DNA of 19,374 nt from RGIG1993 sp964564225 (GTDB taxonomy: Bacteria > Bacillota > Clostridia > Oscillospirales > CAG-272). Position numbers and translations under genes: made by a program. The first letter of the stretch is position 1, and each line of letters begins with the position of its first letter. The stretch covers positions 1 through 19,374 of the forward strand of contig CAZMAF010000032.1 in NCBI GenBank assembly GCA_964564225.1, given 5' to 3'. This document shows, piece after piece, positions 1-8,822 of the stretch. The notes below the pieces were generated by a model. It saw nothing but the letters and a program-made list of their open reading frames with translations. It did no database searches and was not told the DNA's origin.

Positions 1-1728
1 GGTCGTTCCTGGGCGATCACCGAGCTGGTCGCACCTTTACATAAGAATAAATTTACACGTATTCTTGTGAAGCCGATTATTGATACCTCGCACGAGCTGG
101 CAAGTCCCAGCCCGCAGAAATCGCGTTGGGCGCACGATATTGAGTGTCCTGAAATGACGGTTGAGCAAATTCACGAGATCATCGAGGCATTTGCGAAGAC
201 GGCAAAGCTTTGTAAGGAGGCGGGCGTTGACGGTGTTGAGGTACACGCCGTTCACGAGGGCTATTTGCTCGATCAGTTTGCTATTGAATTTTTTAATAAG
301 CGAACCGACGAATACGGCGGTAGCTTTGAAAACCGATACCGTTTTGCCGCAGAGGTTGTTCATGCCATCAAGGAAGCCTGCGGCGCGGATTATCCCGTAT
401 CGCTTCGCTACTCTGTTGAATCGAAGATGAAGGGCTTTTGCGAGGGCGCGATGCCCGGCGAAGACTACGTTGAGGTCGGTCGTAATATGAGCGAGTCGGA
501 AAGAGCGGTGAAGTACCTGCAGGATGCGGGCTACGATATGCTGAACGCTGATAACGGCACGTACGACTCGTGGTATTGGGCGCATCCGCCGATGTATATG
601 CCCGAAAACTGCAATCTTGAAGACGTTTCGCATATCAAGAAATTCGTTGACATTCCGGTAGTTTGCGCAGGCCGTATGGACATGGAAGTGGGTGCGCAGG
701 CGGTTGCTGAAGGCAAAATTGATGCCGTAGGCGTTGCCCGTCAGTTCCTTGCCGACGGTGAATGGGTAACCAAGCTTATTGAAGATAGACTTGAGGACGT
801 CCGTCCTTGCATCTGCTGTCATTCGGGATGCTTTAATTTCTCGTCGTCGAAGGGGCATGCCAATACGCAGGATCTGAGTGATACGATGGGTCTTGCGCGG
901 TGTGCTTTGAATCCCGAAACGATGCAGTCTAAAAAATATTATGTTGAGCCCGCCAAGAAGAAAAAGAAGATTGCCGTTATCGGCGGCGGTATCGGCGGTA
1001 TGGAGGCGGCGATCCTTCTTGCCAGACGCGGTCATACCGTAACTCTTTATGAAAAGAGCGATAAGCTGGGCGGTGTATTTATTGCTGCCGCTGCTCCTTC
1101 CTTCAAGGAAAAGGATCGCGCGCTTATCGCGTGGTATATCCGCGAGCTTAAAAAATATCCGATTGAGGTGCGCCTCAATACCGAAGTAACCGATCTTAAA
1201 TCGCTTGATTGTGATGAAGTGATCGTGGCAACCGGCGCGAAGGCGAAGAAGCTTCCTGTTAAGGGTGCGGAATATGCAATTGAAGCGGTGGAATATCTGC
1301 TTGACGAAAAGCCTGTCGGTGAAACGGTAGCCGTCATCGGCGGCGGTCTGACCGGATGCGAGATTGCTTATGATCTTTATCTTAAGGGCAAAAAGCCGAT
1401 CATCGTTGAAATGCAGGATGATCTGATTACAACGAAGGGCGTGTGCCTTGCCAATACAAGTTATTTGCGTGATTTCTTCAAAACGAATCAAGTCCCTGTT
1501 TATCTTGAAACAGCACTTTGTGAGATCGGTGAAAAGAGCGTTACGCTGAAAGATAAGGACGGCAAGCTCTTTACGGTAGATACCGATTCGGTTATTTTGT
1601 CGATCGGTTACAATCCCGCTCCGCTTACCGCAAAGGGCAGATGTGTTCACGTGATTGGCGATGCCGCCAAGGTTGGCAATCTTCGCACGGTCATCTGGGG
1701 TGCGTGGGACGTAGCCATGAAGCTTTAA
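1..1728 (+). CDS. Old Yellow Enzyme-type FAD/NAD(P)H:flavin oxidoreductase, 5' truncated
   Basis: The frame is open from base 1, so the N-terminus lies outside the window; the first in-frame ATG at 67 is internal. The protein is of the multidomain 2-enoate / 2,4-dienoyl-CoA reductase type. The end of the TIM barrel is seen as HAVHEGYLLDQF followed by NKRTDEYGGSFENR, the usual flavin-barrel signature. Next come the cysteines of a 4Fe-4S site (RPCICCHSGC and, further on, ARCALNP). A C-terminal dinucleotide-binding half has GGGIGGMEAA for FAD and GGGLTGCEIAYDL for NAD(P)H, ending in GDAAKVGNLRTV. Known members reduce activated C=C bonds, passing electrons from NAD(P)H through FAD and Fe-S to FMN. 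The true substrate is not visible. It is followed after 24 bases by the aconitase-X genes and probably shares their transcript, which suggests a dehydration-then-reduction route (inference). Confidence 0.88.
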   Translation, partial: GRSWAITELVAPLHKNKFTRILVKPIIDTSHELASPSPQKSRWAHDIECPEMTVEQIHEIIEAFAKTAKLCKEAGVDGVEVHAVHEGYLLDQFAIEFFNKRTDEYGGSFENRYRFAAEVVHAIKEACGADYPVSLRYSVESKMKGFCEGAMPGEDYVEVGRNMSESERAVKYLQDAGYDMLNADNGTYDSWYWAHPPMYMPENCNLEDVSHIKKFVDIPVVCAGRMDMEVGAQAVAEGKIDAVGVARQFLADGEWVTKLIEDRLEDVRPCICCHSGCFNFSSSKGHANTQDLSDTMGLARCALNPETMQSKKYYVEPAKKKKKIAVIGGGIGGMEAAILLARRGHTVTLYEKSDKLGGVFIAAAAPSFKEKDRALIAWYIRELKKYPIEVRLNTEVTDLKSLDCDEVIVATGAKAKKLPVKGAEYAIEAVEYLLDEKPVGETVAVIGGGLTGCEIAYDLYLKGKKPIIVEMQDDLITTKGVCLANTSYLRDFFKTNQVPVYLETALCEIGEKSVTLKDKDGKLFTVDTDSVILSIGYNPAPLTAKGRCVHVIGDAAKVGNLRTVIWGAWDVAMKL

Positions 1729-1752
1729 TTATTACTTTAAAAGGAGAAAAGT

Positions 1753-3030
1753 ATGATTTTAACGAAAGAACAGCAAGCGATTCTTGACGGTGAAAAGGGT
1801 GAAACGCTTGCTAAGGTTATGAAGACTCTCGTTTTATACGGCAACGCATTTAACGCTGAAAAACTTGTGCCAATTACATCAAAATACAATCATCTCGTTA
1901 CTTCGTTTGGCTTGAAGGTTATGTCGCCCGTCTACGACTTGATGCAACAGCTTCTGGACGCGGGTGTTTCATCGGGACAGAAATTCTCGGTAGACCCCCG
2001 TCCGCTTGACAGAAACGTACCCGCAAACGTACTTCAAAATCTCGTTTTCGGAAAGTTTATGTATACCAAGCAGTCATTTTATGAAAATCAGCTCGAAAAG
2101 CTCGGTCTAATGGACAAAAATGCATTCACCTGTGCGTGTTATCTGGATGAGGTGGGCAATAAACCGCCAAAGGGTGAGGTGCTTTCCTGGGCGGAATCGA
2201 GTGCCGTTGTATACGCAAACTCGGTTCTTGGCGCAAGATGCAACCGTAACTCCGGTATTATTGATATTATGGGTTCGATCGTGGGTTACGTTCCTTATTT
2301 CGGGCTTTTGACTGATGAGGGCAGAAAAGCGACGTGGGTGATTAAGGTCGAGACGACCAAAAAGCCCGAAGCACAGCTTCTCGGTTCGGCAATCGGCATG
2401 AAGGTTATGGAAGACGTGCCTTATGTTGTCGGACTTGACAAATGGCTCGGCAATGAGCTGAACGATGCCGCTTGTGCGTATCTTAAGGATTTTGGCGCGG
2501 CGACGGCTTCAAACGGCGCAGTCGGTCTTTATCATATTGACGGTCTTACTCCCGAAGCCGTAGAGCTTGGGAAATCTCTCGTTGTTGAGGGTGCAAAGGA
2601 ATACGTCATTGACGACGCCGAGCTTGAGCGCGTACAGAGAGAATATCCGGTTGTCTGGAAAAATCCTGATGCTAAGCCGAAGCTTTGCTTCGTGGGATGT
2701 CCGCATCTTTCTCTTGAACAGCTTAAGGATTGGACGGTAAAGCTTGAGGAGTCCCTGAAGAAAAACGGTAAGAGCCGTGTGACGGTCAAGACGGTGTTTA
2801 CCTCTGCTCCTGCTGTACTTGAGGCGTTTGAAAAAACCGATTATGCCGCAAGATTGAAGGCAACGGGTGTTATCACCTCGTATATTTGTCCTTTGATGTA
2901 TATGAATAATCCGCTGTGTAAGAAGATGCCTGTCATCACTTCGTCGAACAAGCTTCGTACTTATACCAGCGCAAGATATTACACTGACGGTGAAATTTTA
3001 GAGATCGTTACGGGAGGAAAGAGTAAATGA
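1753..3030 (+). CDS. Aconitase X catalytic (large) subunit, DUF521 family dehydratase
   Basis: 425 residues, with AAGGAG 6 bases before the ATG. It resembles the large subunit of aconitase X (AcnX), an Fe-S hydro-lyase family. Family-type blocks visible are SWAESSAVVYANSVLGARCN, FVGCPHLSLEQL, and a C-terminal block with CPLMYMNNPLC followed by ITSSNKLRTY. Characterised AcnX enzymes are cis-3-hydroxy-L-proline dehydratases in bacteria and a mevalonate-5-phosphate dehydratase in archaea; the residues here do not let me choose between these or another substrate. The stop overlaps the start of the next gene (ATGA at 3027-3030), so the two subunits are translationally coupled. In many AcnX proteins the NSVLGAR block continues with Thr; here it is Cys, which could be a substrate-group difference. 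The family call is firm, the substrate is not. Confidence 0.85.
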   Translation: MILTKEQQAILDGEKGETLAKVMKTLVLYGNAFNAEKLVPITSKYNHLVTSFGLKVMSPVYDLMQQLLDAGVSSGQKFSVDPRPLDRNVPANVLQNLVFGKFMYTKQSFYENQLEKLGLMDKNAFTCACYLDEVGNKPPKGEVLSWAESSAVVYANSVLGARCNRNSGIIDIMGSIVGYVPYFGLLTDEGRKATWVIKVETTKKPEAQLLGSAIGMKVMEDVPYVVGLDKWLGNELNDAACAYLKDFGAATASNGAVGLYHIDGLTPEAVELGKSLVVEGAKEYVIDDAELERVQREYPVVWKNPDAKPKLCFVGCPHLSLEQLKDWTVKLEESLKKNGKSRVTVKTVFTSAPAVLEAFEKTDYAARLKATGVITSYICPLMYMNNPLCKKMPVITSSNKLRTYTSARYYTDGEILEIVTGGKSK

Positions 3031-3470
3031 AACAGTTTCAGGGGAGAGTGATTACGCCCGGTGAGGTTACGGCAGAGGCTGTCGTAACGACCGAAGGCTT
3101 CAATACCCTTGCATCCTTCCAGATGGCGCTTCAGTTTGGCGATAAGGAAGTGAAGTGCGGGGACCAGAACAACAAAGAGCTTCACGGCAAGCCCCTTCTC
3201 GGTAAGGCGCTTTGCCTGCCGCAGACGATTGGCTCGACGACGGGCGGACTTGTTTTGTACTGCGCTTGCGCGATGCACAAGAATCCCGCTTGTATGCTCT
3301 TTGCAAATCCTATTGATTCGCTTGCTGCGGCAGGCGCTGTGCTTGCCGACGTATGGGTTGACGGCGTAACGATGCCTGTCGTAGACTCGCTTGGTGAGGA
3401 ATTTCTTGCCTACGTCAAGGAGGGTATGACGATTACCGTTAAGCAGGACGGCGTGGTTGAGGTTGAATAA
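3027..3470 (+). CDS. Aconitase X swivel (small) subunit, DUF126 family
   Basis: 147 residues, starting within the ATGA overlap with the large subunit; GGGAGG at 3012-3017 gives good spacing. The protein matches the swivel domain of aconitase X. A beta-rich N-terminus leads to PQTIGSTTGGLVLY, which holds the conserved GS in the place of the active-site serine region. It is followed by NPIDSLAAAGAVLADVWVDG and MPVVD, and ends with a beta-strand pair, as in DUF126. It should join the preceding protein to form the active site between the two domains, since many AcnX enzymes are two-chain. A strong terminator 10 bases after the stop ends the operon. Confidence 0.85.
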   Translation: MKQFQGRVITPGEVTAEAVVTTEGFNTLASFQMALQFGDKEVKCGDQNNKELHGKPLLGKALCLPQTIGSTTGGLVLYCACAMHKNPACMLFANPIDSLAAAGAVLADVWVDGVTMPVVDSLGEEFLAYVKEGMTITVKQDGVVEVE

Positions 3471-3480
3471 CCGTTACTGA

Positions 3481-3511
3481 AAGAACGGCTCGGTCAGAGC
3501 CGTTCTTTTTT
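3481..3511 (+). terminator. Rho-independent terminator of the reductase/AcnX operon
   Basis: AAGAACGGCTC (3481-3491) pairs perfectly with GAGCCGTTCTT (3497-3507) across the loop GGTCA, and a run of seven T's follows (3505-3511). Confidence 0.92.
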
Positions 3512-3567
3512 GCAGAGGCTTCTTATGTTATTTCTTGGAAAATATTAAAAGTATCATTTTAAAATGC

Positions 3568-3596
3568 TTGACAAAGGCGTAAAATTGTGATAAAAT
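3568..3596 (+). promoter_or_regulatory. Promoter of the T-box/pheST unit
   Basis: Consensus -35 TTGACA at 3568-3573, a 17-base spacer, and -10 TAAAAT at 3591-3596 preceded by TGA (extended -10). It lies 15-20 bases before the first pairing segment of the T-box leader. Confidence 0.85.
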
Positions 3597-3604
3597 ACGC
3601 CATA

Positions 3605-3857
3605 TAGCGAATATGCGTTGAGCGTGTGTCAGTAGTTTTACCGGTCCTTCAGGCAGAGAGTGGATACCGTGGGCTGTAAGTATCCTTTGAAGCGGCAGAA
3701 TGAATTTCAGCACGGGAGCATTCTTTTGAAAATCCTTCGGGAAGTAAAAAAGAGCTTTGCCGCGAGCATTCCGATGCGGAAAAAGTGCAAAAGCATAGCT
3801 TTTGAATTTGGGTGGTACCGCGGGCTTGACTCGTCCCTTATGGGATGGGTTTTTTTA
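3605..3857 (+). ncRNA. T-box riboswitch (Phe) controlling pheST
   Basis: The T-box sequence GGGTGGTACCGCG at 3810-3822 is the canonical antiterminator motif that pairs with the free NCCA end of uncharged tRNA. It is followed by a terminator hairpin. Stem I includes the hairpin GGATAC/GTATCC (3662-3667 with 3680-3685) and a specifier region TGAATTTCAGCAC. In it TTC (3706-3708), followed by the usual A, is a phenylalanine codon, matching the downstream genes. Expected action: uncharged tRNA-Phe stabilises the antiterminator and turns on pheST. The 5' boundary is approximate. Confidence 0.93.
3829..3856 (+). terminator. Regulated terminator of the pheST T-box
   Basis: ACTCGTCCC (3829-3837) pairs with GGGATGGGT (3842-3850), two G-T pairs included, across the loop TTAT, followed by a T run to 3856. 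It is the alternative to the antiterminator containing the T-box sequence. Confidence 0.9.
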
Positions 3858-3898
3858 TTTTGTTTTATTTGAACATTAACATAGAGAAAGAGGTTTGT

Positions 3899-4936
3899 AT
3901 GAAAGAAAAACTGTTACAGATCGAGGAAAGTGCTATTGCGGCGATTAACGGCGCGAAAACCGAGGCAGAGCTTCAGGATGTCAAGGTTTCCGTACTCGGT
4001 AAGCAGGGTACGCTGACGGGACTTCTGAAAGAGCTTCCCAAAATCGCTCCTGAGCTTCGTCCCGAAATGGGCAAGGCGGTCAACGAGGTCAAGAATAAGC
4101 TTTCTTCCTTGATCGACGAGAAAAGAGAAGAATTAAAGCTGAAGGCAAGCGCCGTTCCTGCCGATTTCGACTACACGCTTCCCGGTACGATGCCGATGAC
4201 GGGCGGTCTTCATCCCATTACGCAGATGCGTTACGATCTTGACGATGCGTTCCGTTCGATGGGTTTTGAAATTTTCCAAGAAGATGATATTACCAGTGAG
4301 TTTTATGCGTTTGATAAGTTGAATTTTCCGCCTAACCATCCTGCCCGTGAGAGCATGGACACCTATTGGATCGCAGGACACGATACGGGCAAGGCAGAGG
4401 ACAAGCTTTGTCTGCGCCCTCACCTGACGGGCGGCAGCGTTCGCTATATGCAAACGCACAAAGCACCCTATCGCTTTGTATATCCCGGTAGAGTTTACCG
4501 TAACGAAACTACCGATGCCCGTCACGAAAGAGCGTTTTTCCAATATGAAGCGCTGATCGTCGATAAGGATTTCACCTTTACGGCAGGCAAGGTTATGATC
4601 AAGAGCATTCTTTCAAAGGTGTTTGGCAAGGACGTTCCCGTGCGTATGCGCGCCGGCTTCTTTCCCTTTGTTGAGCCCGGTTTTGAAATTGATATGGGCT
4701 GTCTTGTTTGCGGCGGCAAGGGTTGTAGCGTTTGTAAGCAGGTTGGTTGGATCGAGATTATGCCCGGCGGCACGCCTCATCCCAACGTTTTGCGCGCGGC
4801 AGGTCTTGACCCTGATGAATACACCGGCTTCTACGTCAACATCGGTCTTGACCGTCTGGTTATGATGCGTTACGGTGTTGACGACGTACGTCTGTTCCAT
4901 TCTACCGATCTGCGTTTCTTAGAGCAGTTCCATTAA
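3899..4936 (+). CDS. pheS: Phenylalanine--tRNA ligase alpha subunit
   Basis: 345 residues from the ATG at 3899, which has AAAGAGG at 3887-3893 in front. An in-frame ATG at 3845 lies inside the T-box terminator stem and cannot be the start of a regulated product. The protein charges tRNA-Phe as part of the alpha2-beta2 enzyme. It has an N-terminal helical (coiled-coil) arm of about 85 residues, then the class II catalytic core. Visible core blocks are GGLHPITQM, motif 2 (YPGRVYRNETTDARHERAFF, with the binding Arg, Glu and His), a Cys-rich insert CLVCGGKGCSVCKQVGW typical of Gram-positive PheS, and motif 3 GLDRLVMMRYGVDDVR. Where many homologues read GAGM after the Cys insert, this one reads MPGG. 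pheT follows after 20 bases. Confidence 0.97.
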   Translation: MKEKLLQIEESAIAAINGAKTEAELQDVKVSVLGKQGTLTGLLKELPKIAPELRPEMGKAVNEVKNKLSSLIDEKREELKLKASAVPADFDYTLPGTMPMTGGLHPITQMRYDLDDAFRSMGFEIFQEDDITSEFYAFDKLNFPPNHPARESMDTYWIAGHDTGKAEDKLCLRPHLTGGSVRYMQTHKAPYRFVYPGRVYRNETTDARHERAFFQYEALIVDKDFTFTAGKVMIKSILSKVFGKDVPVRMRAGFFPFVEPGFEIDMGCLVCGGKGCSVCKQVGWIEIMPGGTPHPNVLRAAGLDPDEYTGFYVNIGLDRLVMMRYGVDDVRLFHSTDLRFLEQFH

Positions 4937-4956
4937 GCGAAAGGGAGGATATTACG

Positions 4957-7401
4957 ATGAAATTATCTCTTAACTGGATTCGTGACTACGTTGCGATTCC
5001 CGAAGATTTTGATTTAAAAAAGCTTGCCTTTGATCTCACCATGTCGACGGTTGAGGTTGAGGGCGCGGAGGAGCTTGCCCGCCGTTTCGATGGTATCGTC
5101 GTCGGTGAGATCAAGGAGGTCAATCCCCATCCCAATGCTGATAAGCTTCGTGTTTGTAAAGTGGATATTGCCGACGGAACGATTCACGATATCGTCTGCG
5201 GCGGCTCTAATCTTGAAGTCGGTCAGCTCGTCGTCGTTGCTTGCCCCGGCTCGTTTGTCAGATGGCACGGCGAGGGTGAGCTTGTTGAAATCAAGAATAC
5301 CAAGCTTCGCGGTGTTGCAAGTTTCGGTATGATTTGTGCAGCGGTTGAGGTTGGTCTTGCCGATCTTTTCCCAACCGAAGACGATCATGCCATTATGGAT
5401 CTGACTTCGTTCGGCGCACCTGCGGGTACGCCTCTTGCAAAGGCACTCGATCTTGACGATATTATTCTTGAAATTGATAACAAGTCGATGACAAACCGTC
5501 CCGATCTGTGGGGTCATTACGGTATTGCTCGGGAAATATCGGCTCTTTACGATCTGCCCCTTAAGACCTTTGTGCCTTATACGCCCGATGCCGTTGAGGC
5601 ATTCCCGATTGAAATTGCCGATACCGACCGTTGCCCCCGTTACATCGGTGTGAAGATGGAGGGTCTTTCGGTCAAGCCTTCGCCTTTCTCAATGCAGACT
5701 CGCATCTGGCGCGTGGGTATGCGTCCGATCAATGCGCTCGTTGACGTGACGAACTATGTGATGTTGGCGCTCGGTCAGCCGACGCACGCCTTTGATGCTG
5801 ATAATATTTCGGATAAGATCATCGTTCGCCGTGCTGATGAGGGCGAGGAATTGCAGCTTCTCAACGATAAGAAGCTCACACTTTCCACCGACGATCTTGT
5901 CATTGCCGACAGCGAGGGCGCAGTTGCTCTTGCGGGCGTTATGGGCGGTGTGAAGGATTCCATTCACGCAACGACCGAGAGAGTCATTCTCGAGGTTGCC
6001 AACTTTGAATCGACGGGCGTCAGAAGAACGGCACTCCGTTACGATAACCGTACCGAAGCTTCTTCGCGTTATGAAAAGGCAATTGATCCCGAGAGATGTG
6101 ATCTTGCGCTTTCGATGACGATGGATGCATTCAAGGCGCTGTATCCCGATATGAAGGTTACGGCGTATACCGATACCTATGTAAAGAAGCTTGTGAAGAA
6201 GGAAATTGACGTAGAGCTTTCCTGGCTTGACCGCCGTCTCGGCAAGCGTATTCCCAATGAAGAAGTATCGAAAAAGCTCGGTCTTCTCGGCTTCGAGGTC
6301 AGCTTTACCGATACGCAGATGCATATTGTCGTTCCGACTTGGCGTTCGACGGGAGATGTGGGTATCAAGGCTGATATTATGGAAGAAGTTGCCCGTATGT
6401 ACGGCTACGAGAATTTCGAGCCGACTCCCATCGTGACGAGCTTTGAGGGTACGATCAATCAGCTTGAAATCGATCTTGTCAGAAAGATCAAGGAATATCT
6501 TGCTATCCGTTGCAATATGCAGGAAATCTTCACATATCCCTGGATGAGCGATGAATACGTGGCGGCAATTTTACAGTCAACTGAGGGTGTTCTGAAGCTT
6601 TCGACACCTCCTTCGCCCACTGAAAGCTATATCCGTTCCTCGCTTCTGCCCAATCTTTGCCGCGCGGTAACAAAGAATGAGCGTTATTATACCGAATTTT
6701 CGATCTTTGAAGAAGCACAGATCTTCCGTGACGAAAACTATCAGTCGAAGTATGACGAGAGGGAAGTCCTGCCTACACAGGAACGTCATATCGCAGGCGC
6801 GTTTGCCGCTTCTGCCGATACCATGAAACAGCTTTACCTGAAAGCGAAGGGTGTGATTGAAAATATGCCGCGCTTCACGCACATGGAAGGCTTTACCTTC
6901 AAGCGTGAGGTAAAACCTGTATGGGCGGATGAAACGGTATGGCTCAATATCTATCTCGGTGACAGAAAGATCGGCGATCTTGCATTGCTTTCCAAGAAGG
7001 CATCGCTTGCCTCGGGTATTAAGAATCTTGCAACGATACTGTTTGAGATTAATACCGATGCGCTCGTTCCCTTTAAATCGAGAACTAACGTCTTCAGTCA
7101 CCTTGCCGAGTATCCCACTATTGAGTATGATTTCTCGATGCTTTTTGATGCTGAGATTAAGTGGGAGCAGATTCGCGCGACGGCTCTTAAGAAGAAAAAC
7201 AATCAGAGCTTTTTGAAAGACGTGAAATTTGTTGACGAATATAAGGGCGCGCAGGTTCCGGAAGGCAAGAAGTCGGTGACTGTCCGCCTTGTGATCGGCG
7301 CGAATGATAAGACTCTTACCTCGGGTGAGATAGAAAGCTCTGCAAACGGCGTCATGAAGATTCTGACGAAGGAGCTTGGCGCAGAGACGAGAACAAAATA
7401 A
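4957..7401 (+). CDS. pheT: Phenylalanine--tRNA ligase beta subunit
   Basis: 814 residues, full length for the family, with GGGAGG 8 bases before the ATG. Domains in order: an N-terminal lead, an EMAP-II-type tRNA-binding OB fold at about 40-150 (NPHPNADKLRVCKVD, then GGSNLEVGQ), the B3/B4 editing region at about 210-385 (VDVTNYVMLALGQPTHAFDA), B5 at about 400-475, a class II-like catalytic-fold pseudo-domain, and a C-terminal FDX-ACB anticodon-binding domain from about 715 (SHLAEYPTIEYDFSM to SGEIESSANGVMKIL). It works with PheS, also removing mischarged Tyr through the B3/B4 site. It is under the same T-box. Confidence 0.97.
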   Translation: MKLSLNWIRDYVAIPEDFDLKKLAFDLTMSTVEVEGAEELARRFDGIVVGEIKEVNPHPNADKLRVCKVDIADGTIHDIVCGGSNLEVGQLVVVACPGSFVRWHGEGELVEIKNTKLRGVASFGMICAAVEVGLADLFPTEDDHAIMDLTSFGAPAGTPLAKALDLDDIILEIDNKSMTNRPDLWGHYGIAREISALYDLPLKTFVPYTPDAVEAFPIEIADTDRCPRYIGVKMEGLSVKPSPFSMQTRIWRVGMRPINALVDVTNYVMLALGQPTHAFDADNISDKIIVRRADEGEELQLLNDKKLTLSTDDLVIADSEGAVALAGVMGGVKDSIHATTERVILEVANFESTGVRRTALRYDNRTEASSRYEKAIDPERCDLALSMTMDAFKALYPDMKVTAYTDTYVKKLVKKEIDVELSWLDRRLGKRIPNEEVSKKLGLLGFEVSFTDTQMHIVVPTWRSTGDVGIKADIMEEVARMYGYENFEPTPIVTSFEGTINQLEIDLVRKIKEYLAIRCNMQEIFTYPWMSDEYVAAILQSTEGVLKLSTPPSPTESYIRSSLLPNLCRAVTKNERYYTEFSIFEEAQIFRDENYQSKYDEREVLPTQERHIAGAFAASADTMKQLYLKAKGVIENMPRFTHMEGFTFKREVKPVWADETVWLNIYLGDRKIGDLALLSKKASLASGIKNLATILFEINTDALVPFKSRTNVFSHLAEYPTIEYDFSMLFDAEIKWEQIRATALKKKNNQSFLKDVKFVDEYKGAQVPEGKKSVTVRLVIGANDKTLTSGEIESSANGVMKILTKELGAETRTK

Positions 7402-7434
7402 AAGATGTTCAGCGCCCGGAAGTAAAATCAATTG

Positions 7435-7481
7435 AACAAAGCCGCTTTCAGAAGAAGGCGGCTTTGTTTGTTATTATTTTC
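7435..7481 (+). terminator. Rho-independent terminator of pheST
   Basis: AACAAAGCCGCTTTC (7435-7449) pairs with GAAGGCGGCTTTGTT (7454-7468), one G-T pair included, across the loop AGAA. The tail is T-rich but interrupted by G and A. Confidence 0.82.
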
Positions 7482-7517
7482 TGAGCAGCTTTGTTTGTCA
7501 ATTTTTTCTGAAAAATA

Positions 7518-7546
7518 TTGACTGTAATGTAAAAGCGTGATACAAT
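7518..7546 (+). promoter_or_regulatory. Promoter of the leucine-rich-repeat lipoprotein gene
   Basis: -35 TTGACT at 7518-7523, a 17-base spacer, -10 TACAAT at 7541-7546 with an extended TGA just before it. Confidence 0.8.
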
Positions 7547-7600
7547 GAAGCTGGATAGGATTATATCAAAACTATTTTTATCCAAAAGAGAGGAAAAGCT

Positions 7601-8716
7601 ATGAAAAGATTAGTTCTGTTTTTTGTGCTTGCTCTGATTACCGTAGTGGTTACCGTTTCCTGCGGCGATGCTGCGATAACGTTTGCTAACGAAACGACGG
7701 CACCTGACGTTACGACGAGTGAGATTGCAAATACCTCGGAAGCGGGGTCGCTTGCTTTTTATCCGACTTTTGATCAAAGCGGATATGCGGTTATCGGGCT
7801 GGGCTCGTATACCGGATCGGACGTTGAGATTCCCGCAACGTATGAAGGTCTGCCCGTTGTTGAAATCGGTAACTATGCGTTTCTGGATTGCGCAAATATT
7901 ACGAGTGTGACAATTCCCGATGGAGTGACGAAGATTGGTGAAAAGGCGTTTGCGCTTTGTCCGAAGCTCAAGAGTGTGACGATTCCCGATAGCGTAACGA
8001 CAATCGGCGCGGAAGCATTTTCGACTTGTGAGAGTCTTGAAAGCATCGTATTGCCTGAAAATCTTTTGGAAATCAGCGAGGCGACCTTCAAGGACTGTGA
8101 AGGTCTTGAAAGCGTTATCTTGAACGATGCGCTTACCGTAATTGGAAAGCAAGCTTTTTACGGTTGTGCAATGCTTGGGGAAATTTCGCTCGGCGCTAAC
8201 GTTTCGTCGATCAGTATTGATGCGTTCCGTGAATGCGCCGCTCTTTATTCGATCAAGGTTTCGGAGGAAAACACGACCTTTACGGCGGTTGAAAACTGTC
8301 TGATCCTGAAAGACAGTAAAACGCTCTATCTTGGCTGTAACGGCAGTATCATTCCTGCCAATGGCAGTGTTACGGCAATTGGTGACGATGCGTTCTGGGC
8401 TTGTTACGGTCTTAATGAGGTTGAGATTCCTTCGGCAGTGACTTCAATTGGCAACGGTGCATTTTTTAACTGTATCAATCTTAACACACTGTCGATTGGC
8501 GTTAACGTGACCGAGATCGGCATGTGCGCTTTTGACGGTTGTGCGGCACTCGTGGATATTATTATTCCTGAAAGCGTTACCTACGTAGGTTTTGCTGCTT
8601 TTGGCGGTTGCGGAGCTGCTTTCATTAACTGTGAGGCGAAAAGTCAGCCTGCCGAATGGGATGAAGATTGGAATATTGAGAACGTTGCTGTTATCTGGGG
8701 TTTTGTTGTTGAATAA
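7601..8716 (+). CDS. BspA-like leucine-rich-repeat lipoprotein
   Basis: 371 residues, with AGAGAGG 7 bases before the ATG. The N-terminus is a lipoprotein signal: two basic residues, a hydrophobic stretch, then VTVSC with the lipid-carrying Cys at residue 21, so the protein should sit anchored on the outer face of the membrane. After a Thr/Ser-rich linker (about 22-60) there are at least nine repeats of about 23 residues of the BspA/TpLRR type, reading roughly IG-AF--C--L--V-IP--V---. They include SVTIPDSVTTIGAEAFSTC and VEIPSAVTSIGNGAFFNC. An island near residues 220-260 breaks the repeat rhythm. Such repeats usually bind proteins or host matrix. It has its own promoter; no clear terminator follows it, so the next gene could also receive read-through. 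Confidence 0.88.
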   Translation: MKRLVLFFVLALITVVVTVSCGDAAITFANETTAPDVTTSEIANTSEAGSLAFYPTFDQSGYAVIGLGSYTGSDVEIPATYEGLPVVEIGNYAFLDCANITSVTIPDGVTKIGEKAFALCPKLKSVTIPDSVTTIGAEAFSTCESLESIVLPENLLEISEATFKDCEGLESVILNDALTVIGKQAFYGCAMLGEISLGANVSSISIDAFRECAALYSIKVSEENTTFTAVENCLILKDSKTLYLGCNGSIIPANGSVTAIGDDAFWACYGLNEVEIPSAVTSIGNGAFFNCINLNTLSIGVNVTEIGMCAFDGCAALVDIIIPESVTYVGFAAFGGCGAAFINCEAKSQPAEWDEDWNIENVAVIWGFVVE

Positions 8717-8772
8717 TACGAGTTTTTGTTAGAGATATTTTACAAAAGAACCGTTTTTTTTATAAATAGTAC

Positions 8773-8801
8773 TTGATTTTCTTTTTATAGTATGTTAAAA
8801 T
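8773..8801 (+). promoter_or_regulatory. Promoter of the secreted F5/8-domain protein gene
   Basis: -35 TTGATT at 8773-8778, a 17-base spacer, -10 TAAAAT at 8796-8801 with an extended TGT just before it. Confidence 0.75.
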
Positions 8802-8822
8802 CAAAATGAAAATAAATTAAAG

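Noticed and set aside
37..1650. A 537-codon open frame on the minus strand.
   Set aside because: It is the antisense shadow of the reductase gene, which shows clear FAD, NAD(P)H and Fe-S motifs; the minus-strand product has no recognisable motif and no ribosome binding site. The same holds for the other long antisense frames over pheT, the TerD-fusion gene and rtcB.
3845..3898. An earlier in-frame start for pheS at 3845.
   Set aside because: It lies inside the T-box terminator hairpin, has no ribosome binding site, and adds residues not found in PheS.
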